In this document: piece after piece, positions 5,370 to 12,390 of the stretch | Layout of the letters: every line of letters begins with the position of its first letter | Numbering within the stretch: position 1 is the stretch's first letter | Assembly (NCBI GenBank): GCA_020027655.1 | Contig: JAHKKJ010000032.1 | Span: forward strand, 1-13,794 | DNA from: Deltaproteobacteria bacterium | Lineage (GTDB): Bacteria > Desulfobacterota > Binatia > UBA9968 | DNA length: 13,794 nt | Reading direction: 5' to 3' | Notes under the pieces: generated by a model | Seen by the model: only the letters and a program-made list of their open reading frames with translations | What the model was told of the DNA's origin: nothing | Database searches by the model: none | Position numbers and translations under genes: made by a program

Positions 5370-6959
5370 ATGGATCCGATTAAGCTCACCATCGACGGCA
5401 AGGAAGTTGCCACCACCAAAGGCAAGACCGTCATCGAGGCGGCGGCGGAGATAGGCATCGACATCCCGCACTATTGCTATCATCCGAAGCTATCCATTGC
5501 CGGCAACTGCCGCATGTGTCTCGTCGAGATCGAGAGGATGCCCAAGCTTCAAATCGCTTGCAATATGCCGGTGGTCGAGGGGATGTCGGTATTGACCCAA
5601 AGTCCGAAAGTTCTGGCGATCCGCAAAGCGGTGATGGAGTTTCTCCTCGTCAACCACCCACTGGATTGTCCGATCTGCGACCAGGCGGGGGAGTGTTGGC
5701 TGCAAGACTACTACATGCAGCATGATCTGCAGGGGAGCCGCTTCCAGGAGAGAAAAGAGCACGACCGCAAGCGGGAAGTTTTCGGTCCCAACGTTGTATT
5801 CGACGGCGAGCGCTGCATCAAATGTACGCGTTGTGTGCGCTTTTTTCAGGAAGTTACGCGCACCGACGAACTTTCGGTGGTCAATCGCGGCGATCATTCG
5901 ACCATCGCGTTGTTTCCCGGCACGGTTCTGGATAACCCGCTTTCCGGCAACGTCGTTGATATCTGTCCGGTGGGCGCGCTCACGGATCGCGATTTCCGCT
6001 TCAAAGTCCGCGTCTGGTATCTGCAGAAGACTTCGTCCATCTGCCCCGGCTGCAGCACCGGTTGCAATGTCAGCGTCGAAACCTACCAGAACCGCATCGC
6101 TCGTTTTAAGCCGCGGATCAACGAAGCGGTGAATAGTCACTGGCTCTGCGACGAGGGGCGCTATTGTTTCCATGATTTGACCGGTGGTGAACGGTTAACC
6201 ACACCCATGATCCGTCAAGAAGGCGGGCTGGTCCCGACGACTTGGGAAAGGGCGCTTGAGGCCATGCTGAGCGGCTTGCGCGGGGCCATCCCTTTGGCGG
6301 GAATACTCTCGGGAAGAAACACGAATGAAGAGGCTTTTCTGTTCGCCAAGCTGATGAAAAAGCTTTCCCAAGACTGTGCCCTCGAAGTTCTCTACCAGGA
6401 GCGAGAGCTCTCGGAAGTCCAGAAAATCTTGATGAGCCCGGATCGCTCGCCGAATTTTCGCGGCGCGAGGGAAATGGGCGTAAGCTCTAACGGCGGCTTG
6501 GAGCCGCTCATGAGAAAACTATTTGACGGCCATTTTTCTGGTGCTTACGTTGTCGGCGAGGATCTGATGGGCATTAACAATGATCAAGACAGGATTCGCC
6601 AAATGCTGCAGAAGCTTTCCTTCCTGGTGGTCCAAGACATTCGCATGACCGAGACGGCGCAGCTGGCCCATGTCGTTCTGCCTTCGACGCAATTCGGTGA
6701 GAAAGAAGGAACTTACACCAACAGGAACGGGCGGGTACAGAAACTGAATATCGCGACAATCGCTCCGGAAGGCGCGCTGCAGGATTGTGAAATCTTCGTT
6801 CGTCTGTTGGACGCAGCGGGCGATAAGGTATCTTACTCTACGCCTGTTGAGGTCTTTGATGCGCTGGCGAAGGAAGTGCCGGCTTATCACGGACTCAACT
6901 ATGCAGCGATCGGAGAGCAGGGGATTCAACTGGGTGGTGGTGAGGCGAAACAGCAATGA
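5370..6959 (+). CDS. nuoG: NADH-quinone oxidoreductase subunit G (75 kDa-type), compact form
   Basis: This 529-residue subunit carries the Fe-S chain of the peripheral arm. All cluster ligands are visible: N1b at Cys36, Cys47, Cys50, Cys64; N5 at His96, Cys100, Cys103, Cys109; N4 at Cys149, Cys152, Cys155, Cys199; and the extra cluster N7 as C-x2-C-x3-C-x27-C at Cys225, Cys228, Cys232, Cys260. The molybdopterin-oxidoreductase-like domain that follows is only about 265 residues. The family is usually about 670 to 910 residues long, so much of the middle of that domain is missing. The final block LPSTQFGEKEGTYTN (437-451) is conserved, so the gene looks shortened internally rather than cut at its end. 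ATG 5370 gives the normal N-terminus; the upstream in-frame ATG at 5304 would translate the repeat. Its end overlaps nuoH by 4 bases. Confidence 0.95.
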   Translation: MDPIKLTIDGKEVATTKGKTVIEAAAEIGIDIPHYCYHPKLSIAGNCRMCLVEIERMPKLQIACNMPVVEGMSVLTQSPKVLAIRKAVMEFLLVNHPLDCPICDQAGECWLQDYYMQHDLQGSRFQERKEHDRKREVFGPNVVFDGERCIKCTRCVRFFQEVTRTDELSVVNRGDHSTIALFPGTVLDNPLSGNVVDICPVGALTDRDFRFKVRVWYLQKTSSICPGCSTGCNVSVETYQNRIARFKPRINEAVNSHWLCDEGRYCFHDLTGGERLTTPMIRQEGGLVPTTWERALEAMLSGLRGAIPLAGILSGRNTNEEAFLFAKLMKKLSQDCALEVLYQERELSEVQKILMSPDRSPNFRGAREMGVSSNGGLEPLMRKLFDGHFSGAYVVGEDLMGINNDQDRIRQMLQKLSFLVVQDIRMTETAQLAHVVLPSTQFGEKEGTYTNRNGRVQKLNIATIAPEGALQDCEIFVRLLDAAGDKVSYSTPVEVFDALAKEVPAYHGLNYAAIGEQGIQLGGGEAKQQ

Positions 6960-8086
6960 TCGTTGATATCGGGATCGTCGCGGTAAAGGCTTTCCTCGTC
7001 CTCTTCATGGTTTTAAATCTTGCCGGTATTCTCGGCTGGATCGAACGCAAAGGCAGCGCCCTCATTCAGGATCGTATTGGGGCCAATCGCGCCTCGGTTT
7101 TTGGTTTTGCGGGTATGGGGCTGATCAACACTCTCATCGCCGACCCACTCAAGTTCTTGACCAAGGAGGATTTCGTCCCGCCCGAGGGAGACAAATTCCT
7201 TCACACCCTGGCGCCCTGCATGACGCTGTTTACCGCGCTGGTAACTTTTGCGGTGATTCCTTTCGGCGACGTCTTGGTGCTGGGCGAACGGGTGATCAAT
7301 CTCCAGGTTGCCAACCTCAATATCGGCATTCTTTATGTCTTTGCCATCGGTTCGTTGGGTGTCTATGGCATCGTTATCGGCGCCTGGGCGTCCAACAACA
7401 AATTTTCCCTGATGGGTGCAGTGCGAGGCTCGGCCCAGATGATCTCTTATGAAGTCGCCATGGGTCTCTCCGTAATCGGCATCCTGATGGTTTTCGGCAC
7501 GCTGGAGTTGCAGGAGATCGCGCGGGGCCAGGGAACTCTGATTCGAGACATGCTTCCCGAGTCGGCAGGCTTCTTGAGATCCACGGTCGGCAGGCTGCCG
7601 GCTTGGGGCATTTTTCTGCAGCCACTGGCCTTTCTACTTTTTTTCACTGCGGCCGTTGCGGAGACCAAACGGATCCCTTTCGACCTGCCAGAAGCAGAGT
7701 CGGAACTCGTTGCCGGTTATCACGTGGAGTACTCCGGCGGTAAGTTTCTGATGTTCTTTGCCGGTGAGTTCGCCGAGATTGTCACTGCCGCTGGTCTCAT
7801 GACGACGCTGTTCTTCGGCGGATGGCAGGTGCCCTATCTCATGCGCGACGGGTTTCACTTTCCGTGGGGAGAAGCAGTCGTGCTCCCGCATCTGGCGGTT
7901 ACTGCGCTGCAGGTGGGGGCGTTTACCCTCAAAGTTATCTTTTTCTGCTGGCTGCAAATTTTGCTGCGTTGGAGTGTGCCGCGATTTCGCTACGACCAGG
8001 TGATGCGGCTGGGTTGGAAAATGCTCCTCCCGCTCGCTTTATTGAATGTCATCGTAACCGCGATCGTGATTATCGCCCTACAATAG
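6956..8086 (+). CDS. nuoH: NADH-quinone oxidoreductase subunit H (ND1-type)
   Basis: This 376-residue integral membrane subunit forms the membrane end of the quinone chamber and contacts NuoD and NuoB. Conserved parts are GWIERKGSALIQDR (27-40), KEDFVPP (70-76), the loop AETKRIPFDLPEAESELVAG (235-254) with EYSGGKF after it, and PRFRYDQVMRLGWK (342-355). About eight hydrophobic helices are evident. It is about 50 residues longer than the 325-residue Escherichia coli protein, partly through an extra loop around 183-218. The usual RxGPNR motif reads RIGANR (40-45). The ATGA overlap with nuoG implies coupled translation, with a GAGG upstream as a possible Shine-Dalgarno. nuoJ follows after 15 bases where nuoI is normally found. 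Confidence 0.96.
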   Translation: MIVDIGIVAVKAFLVLFMVLNLAGILGWIERKGSALIQDRIGANRASVFGFAGMGLINTLIADPLKFLTKEDFVPPEGDKFLHTLAPCMTLFTALVTFAVIPFGDVLVLGERVINLQVANLNIGILYVFAIGSLGVYGIVIGAWASNNKFSLMGAVRGSAQMISYEVAMGLSVIGILMVFGTLELQEIARGQGTLIRDMLPESAGFLRSTVGRLPAWGIFLQPLAFLLFFTAAVAETKRIPFDLPEAESELVAGYHVEYSGGKFLMFFAGEFAEIVTAAGLMTTLFFGGWQVPYLMRDGFHFPWGEAVVLPHLAVTALQVGAFTLKVIFFCWLQILLRWSVPRFRYDQVMRLGWKMLLPLALLNVIVTAIVIIALQ

Positions 8087-8101
8087 CCTTTCGCTCGACT
8101 C

Positions 8102-8596
8102 ATGGACGCTTCAGTCATCCTTTTCTACGTGATTTCTGTGCTGCTGGTGCTCTCATCGTTAATGGTCGTCTTTCTGCGCAATGTGGTCCATTGTGCATTG
8201 GCCTTGGTGGTGGCGCTCTTCTTGATCGCTATTCTCTTTGTCATGCTGCATGCGCCCATGGTGGGGGTGTTGCAAGTGCTGGTCTACGCCGGGGCGATCA
8301 TGGTGCTGTTTCTCTTTGTCATCATGTTCTTAAATCCCACCGCTTCGGAGCCGCGGCGCAAACTGTGGTGGGGATTCGGTTCGGCGGCCGCGCTTCTGCT
8401 CGCGGCGAGTTTGGCCGCTTTACTGTCCAACGGCGAAGCGCCCGCGGATCCGGTTACGGCAACCGAAACATTCGGCAGTCCTGAGACGCTGGCAAAGAGC
8501 CTTTTTACCGACTTTGTCCTACCCTTCGAGATCACTTCCGTGCTGTTGCTGGTGGCCATCATCGGCGCTGTGGTTCTGGCCAAGAGGGAGCCTTAG
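8102..8596 (+). CDS. nuoJ: NADH-quinone oxidoreductase subunit J (ND6-type)
   Basis: This 164-residue membrane subunit has five predicted helices. The third contains the family signature LVYAGAIMVLFLFVIM (60-75), the region that forms the pi-bulge implicated in coupling quinone reduction to proton pumping; Tyr62 corresponds to the conserved Tyr of the family. A Pro- and Ala-rich loop (about 110-135) precedes the last helix. The length is near normal. It sits 15 bases after nuoH and 6 before nuoK. No Shine-Dalgarno is visible before the ATG. Confidence 0.95.
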   Translation: MDASVILFYVISVLLVLSSLMVVFLRNVVHCALALVVALFLIAILFVMLHAPMVGVLQVLVYAGAIMVLFLFVIMFLNPTASEPRRKLWWGFGSAAALLLAASLAALLSNGEAPADPVTATETFGSPETLAKSLFTDFVLPFEITSVLLLVAIIGAVVLAKREP

Positions 8597-8602
8597 CCGA
8601 AT

Positions 8603-8905
8603 ATGGTGCCCCTCGACTACTACTTGATTCTCAGCGCGGTGATTTTCGCCATCGGCGTGATCGGCGTCCTGGTGCGGCGGAATTTGATCGTGGTCTTGAT
8701 GTCCATCGAGCTCATGCTCAACGCCGTGAATCTGACCTTCATTGCGTTCTCGCGCTACCTGGCTTCGATGCAAGGGCAGGTCGTCGTGATCTTTGTCATG
8801 GCGGTGGCCGCCGCCGAGGCTGTCATCGGTCTTGCGATCGTCATTTCCGTGTTTCGCCATCGGCGAACCCTAGATCCGCAGGAGATGCAGTTGCTGAAAT
8901 GGTAG
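8603..8905 (+). CDS. nuoK: NADH-quinone oxidoreductase subunit K (ND4L-type)
   Basis: This 100-residue, three-helix membrane subunit is the normal length for the family. It keeps the two buried glutamates of the proton path, Glu36 (in SIELMLNAVNL) and Glu72 (in AAAEAVIGLAI), at the same numbers as the essential glutamates of Escherichia coli NuoK. It starts 6 bases after nuoJ, and its last codons overlap the nuoL start by 7 bases, suggesting translational coupling. Confidence 0.97.
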   Translation: MVPLDYYLILSAVIFAIGVIGVLVRRNLIVVLMSIELMLNAVNLTFIAFSRYLASMQGQVVVIFVMAVAAAEAVIGLAIVISVFRHRRTLDPQEMQLLKW

Positions 8906-10836
8906 CCACGACCCAAGCCGTTGCGACCGTTGACCTGCTCCGCTGGATGCCGCTGATTCCACTGCTGGCGAGCTTGATCAATATGTTTTTCGGGGCTCGC
9001 CTGGGAAGAAAGACCGCAGGCGGGTTGGCATGCGTCGCGGTCCTGGCCTCCTTCGCCATCGCTCTGTATATTTTTTGGCTCCTCCCGGCCACCGGAATGT
9101 TTCGAGATACCGTCTACACTTGGATCGAGTCAGGCTCATTTCAGGTCAAGCTCTCTTTTCAGGTTGATGCCCTGACCGCGGTGATGCTGCTCGTCGTCAC
9201 CGGCATCGGTTTCCTGATCCATATCTATTCGCTCGGCTATATGGACCACGATGAAGGGATAGTTCGTTTTTTCGTTTATCTGAACCTGTTTATCTTCTTC
9301 ATGCTCTTGCTGGTGATGGGAGATAATCTTCTCGTGCTGTTCATCGGTTGGGAGGGCGTGGGTCTCTGTTCCTATCTCCTCATCGGGTTTTGGTACCACG
9401 ATCATGCCAACACGATCGCCGGAAATAAGGCTTTCATCGTCAACCGGATTGGCGATTTCGGCTTTGTGCTCGGGCTTCTACTTCTTGTCACGGAGCTGGG
9501 ACGCCAGGGTATCTGGACCCTGGACTTCATGGAGCTTCAGCAGCATGTGAATCTATTGAGCCCGGAAAGAATTACGCTCATCACTTTGCTGCTGTTTGTC
9601 GGTGCCGCAGGAAAGTCGGCACAAATTCCCCTCTTTGTCTGGCTGCCGGATGCTATGGCAGGACCAACGCCGGTCAGCGCGCTTATTCATGCGGCAACCA
9701 TGGTTACCGCCGGCGCTTATATGACCGCCCGGCTCCATTTCCTCTTCGTCTTGGCGCCGGAGACTTTATCATTAATCGCGACCATCGGCGCAGCAACCGC
9801 CTTTTTCGCCGCTACTGTGGCGCTGACGCAAACCGACATCAAGCGCGTCTTGGCCTATTCCACAGTGAGCCAGCTTGGCTACATGTTTGTCGCTATCGGC
9901 ATCGGAGCATTCAGTGCGGCGATCTTTCATCTTTTCACCCATGCATTTTTCAAGGCGTGTCTTTTCCTGGGGTCCGGCAGTGTGATTCACGCCCTCGACG
10001 GCGAACAGGATATGCGCAAGATGGGCGGTCTCAAGGCCTATCTACCGACGACTTATTGGACTTATGTGATTGCGACCTTGGCCATCGCGGGCGCGCCGTT
10101 TACCGCCGGCTTCTTCTCAAAGGATTTTATCCTTTGGCAAGCCTACAGCAGCCCGCGCGGCTCGACTGAACTCTGGTTTGTCGGCTGGCTGACCGCAGGA
10201 CTGACGGCATTTTATATGTTCCGACAACTCTTCTTGGTTTTTCATGGCGAATGTCGAGCAGACGAGCATGTGAAGGCCCATATTCATGAATCGCCCGTAG
10301 TCATGACCGTGCCCCTGGTGGTCCTCGCGGCCGGTTCCATCTTTGCGGGTTGGTTGGGCGCGCCGGAATATTTGTGGGGCAGCCTATGGGATCACTGGCT
10401 CCAACCCATATTCGGCGGCGCTCACGAAGCGGCTCATGGCTCTCCGACCGACGAAATCAATTTGACCTTGCTCACGCTGGCGATCGGTGGGCTGGGATTT
10501 CTGCTCGCCTATTTTGTATACGGCCGGGCAAGCAAACTGCCCGATCGACTCGCTTCCCTGGCCGGTGGCGGTCCCTATCGCCTGTTACTCCATAAATATT
10601 ATATCGATGAGATCTATGACGTTCTTATCGTGCGACCGTTTACCTATTGTTCCCGCTGGTTGGCCCAGGTTTTCGACCCCGGAGTCATCGATGGGTTGGT
10701 CAACGCTGTCGCGAGAGGAGCCAGAGGTTTCAGCTTGATCTGGCGTGAAGTCCAAACCGGCAATGTTCAGCATTACCTGGCGGGTTTCCTGGCGGCGACC
10801 CTGGCGCTGCTGGCTTATTTCCTCAAACAACAATAA
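8899..10836 (+). CDS. nuoL: NADH-quinone oxidoreductase subunit L (ND5-type antiporter-like subunit)
   Basis: This 645-residue protein is the distal proton-pumping subunit, related to Mrp Na+/H+ antiporters. It has the 14-helix core plus the C-terminal extension with the long lateral helix (about residues 510-645, including the KYYIDEIYD region near the start of that extension). Key residues are Glu152 in WEGVGLCSYLLIGFW, Asp186 in NRIGDFG, Lys239 in GAAGKSAQIPL and His264 in ALIHAATMVTAGAYM. TQTDIKRVLAYSTVSQLGYM also follows the family. The start at 8899 overlaps nuoK and gives about 14 residues before the first usual conserved segment, so the true start could be slightly later. nuoM follows after 3 bases. 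Confidence 0.96.
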   Translation: MVATTQAVATVDLLRWMPLIPLLASLINMFFGARLGRKTAGGLACVAVLASFAIALYIFWLLPATGMFRDTVYTWIESGSFQVKLSFQVDALTAVMLLVVTGIGFLIHIYSLGYMDHDEGIVRFFVYLNLFIFFMLLLVMGDNLLVLFIGWEGVGLCSYLLIGFWYHDHANTIAGNKAFIVNRIGDFGFVLGLLLLVTELGRQGIWTLDFMELQQHVNLLSPERITLITLLLFVGAAGKSAQIPLFVWLPDAMAGPTPVSALIHAATMVTAGAYMTARLHFLFVLAPETLSLIATIGAATAFFAATVALTQTDIKRVLAYSTVSQLGYMFVAIGIGAFSAAIFHLFTHAFFKACLFLGSGSVIHALDGEQDMRKMGGLKAYLPTTYWTYVIATLAIAGAPFTAGFFSKDFILWQAYSSPRGSTELWFVGWLTAGLTAFYMFRQLFLVFHGECRADEHVKAHIHESPVVMTVPLVVLAAGSIFAGWLGAPEYLWGSLWDHWLQPIFGGAHEAAHGSPTDEINLTLLTLAIGGLGFLLAYFVYGRASKLPDRLASLAGGGPYRLLLHKYYIDEIYDVLIVRPFTYCSRWLAQVFDPGVIDGLVNAVARGARGFSLIWREVQTGNVQHYLAGFLAATLALLAYFLKQQ

Positions 10837-10839
10837 ATC

Positions 10840-12390
10840 ATGGCCGCATTCGCCCTCGGAAATTTAAGCCTGCTGCTCGCCATCCCGGTTATCGGTGCGA
10901 TGCTCCTTGTGCTGATTCCCCGGCAAAAATCCAAGGCTCACTTCACCTGCGCGTTGCTTTTCACCAGCCTGGCCTTTCTTTGGTCGCTCACCATTTTAAA
11001 CCAGTTTGACGGCGCCAAAGGGGAAATGCAGTTGGTGGAGCGCGTGCCATGGATGCGCTTCTACGGGATTGAATACCTCGTCGGCATCGACGGTATCAGT
11101 CTTTTTCTGGTCTTGCTCACAACCTTTCTGATGCCCATCGCGATCTTGGCGTCATGGTCCGTGAAGGACAAAAGCAAAGAGTACCTGTTTTTCATGCTGA
11201 TCTTAGAAACCGGCATGCTCGGCGCCTTCGTCGCGCTGGATCTTTTTCTTTTCTACGTGTTCTGGGAAGTCATGCTGATTCCTATGTATTTTCTGATCGG
11301 CGTGTGGGGCGGACCGCGCCGGATCTATGCCGCAGTCAAATTCGTGCTCTATACCATGGCCGGGAGCTTGCTGATGCTGGTGGCGATCATCTATCTCGCA
11401 ACCCGTCATGCGCAGCTGACCCAAGTCCTGACTTTTGATTTGCTCCAACTTTATGATTTGCATTTGCCCTTTCATGAGCAGGCCTGGCTCTTCCTGGCGT
11501 TCGCGCTTTCCTTCGCGATTAAAGTGCCGGTCTTTCCGTTCCATACCTGGCTGCCGGATGCGCATGTGGAGGCGCCCACTGCCGGTTCGGTTATCCTGGC
11601 GGCCATTCTGCTCAAACTCGGCACCTATGGATTCGTGCGCTTCGCGATTCCTTTGTTCCCGGCGGCCGCTCTGGCCGCAGCGCCGGTCATGATCGCGCTG
11701 GCGGTGGTGGGTATCATCTATGGGGCTTTGGTGGCGATGATGCAGGCGGACATCAAGAAGCTGGTCGCCTATTCATCCGTCAGTCATCTTGGATTGGTCA
11801 TGCTGGGTCTTTTCGTGTTCAATTTGCAAGGAGTCCAAGGCGGCATCTACCAGATGTTGAACCATGGGCTCTCCACCGGTGCGCTCTTCCTATTGGTCGG
11901 CATGATTTACGACCGCCGCCATACCCGTATGATCGAAGACTTTGGCGGCTTGTGGAAACAGCTGCCGGTTTTTTCCGCCGTCTTGCTCCTGGTGACTTTC
12001 TCGTCCATCGGATTGCCGGGACTGAATGGCTTTGTCGGGGAGTTTCTGATCTTGCTGGGCGCCTTCGCTGTTACTCCAGGTTGGACCGCTGCCGCGGCCA
12101 CGGGGATGATCCTGAGCGCGATTTACATGCTCTGGATGTTTCGGCGCGTAATTTTTGGCCCGCTGACAAATCCGGAAAACCAGAAACTCAAAGACCTAGA
12201 CCGCCGAGAGATCCTCATCCTCGCGCCGGTGGTGGCATTGATCATCTTTATGGGAGTTTATCCTCAGCCGTTTCTGAGTCGAGTGAAGCCATCCGTCGAT
12301 TTGACGCTCAAGAGAGTCTTCGCCATTCAGGGGATGCCGACAGCCGTGAACAACACTGCCGGCGGAGAAGCCAAGAACGATGGACGTTAA
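10840..12390 (+). CDS. nuoM: NADH-quinone oxidoreductase subunit M (ND4-type antiporter-like subunit)
   Basis: This 516-residue membrane subunit is the middle antiporter-like pump. The proton-path residues match the Escherichia coli positions: Glu143 in FWEVMLIPMYFLIG (E144 there), Lys228 in FAIKVPVFPFHTWLPDAHVE (K234), Lys259 (K265) and Glu400 in GFVGEF (E407). About 14 hydrophobic helices span the whole length. There is no visible Shine-Dalgarno before its ATG, which lies 3 bases after the nuoL stop. Its last 11 bases overlap the start of nuoN in another frame. Confidence 0.97.
   Translation: MAAFALGNLSLLLAIPVIGAMLLVLIPRQKSKAHFTCALLFTSLAFLWSLTILNQFDGAKGEMQLVERVPWMRFYGIEYLVGIDGISLFLVLLTTFLMPIAILASWSVKDKSKEYLFFMLILETGMLGAFVALDLFLFYVFWEVMLIPMYFLIGVWGGPRRIYAAVKFVLYTMAGSLLMLVAIIYLATRHAQLTQVLTFDLLQLYDLHLPFHEQAWLFLAFALSFAIKVPVFPFHTWLPDAHVEAPTAGSVILAAILLKLGTYGFVRFAIPLFPAAALAAAPVMIALAVVGIIYGALVAMMQADIKKLVAYSSVSHLGLVMLGLFVFNLQGVQGGIYQMLNHGLSTGALFLLVGMIYDRRHTRMIEDFGGLWKQLPVFSAVLLLVTFSSIGLPGLNGFVGEFLILLGAFAVTPGWTAAAATGMILSAIYMLWMFRRVIFGPLTNPENQKLKDLDRREILILAPVVALIIFMGVYPQPFLSRVKPSVDLTLKRVFAIQGMPTAVNNTAGGEAKNDGR

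Noticed and set aside
5490..6173. A long open frame on the minus strand (227 codons) across nuoG
   Set aside because: It lies wholly inside a well-conserved gene whose cluster ligands are all read on the plus strand; its translation resembles no family I know.
6150..6959. A frameshift in nuoG hiding a longer protein
   Set aside because: The frame is continuous through to the conserved C-terminal block and overlaps nuoH in the normal ATGA manner; no conserved NuoG sequence is seen in other frames.
7822..8484. A 220-codon plus-strand frame spanning the nuoH-nuoJ junction, considered as a possible nuoI
   Set aside because: It is in a different frame from both real genes, lacks the CxxCxxCxxxCP motifs of NuoI, and its translation is low-complexity Ala, Gly and Arg.
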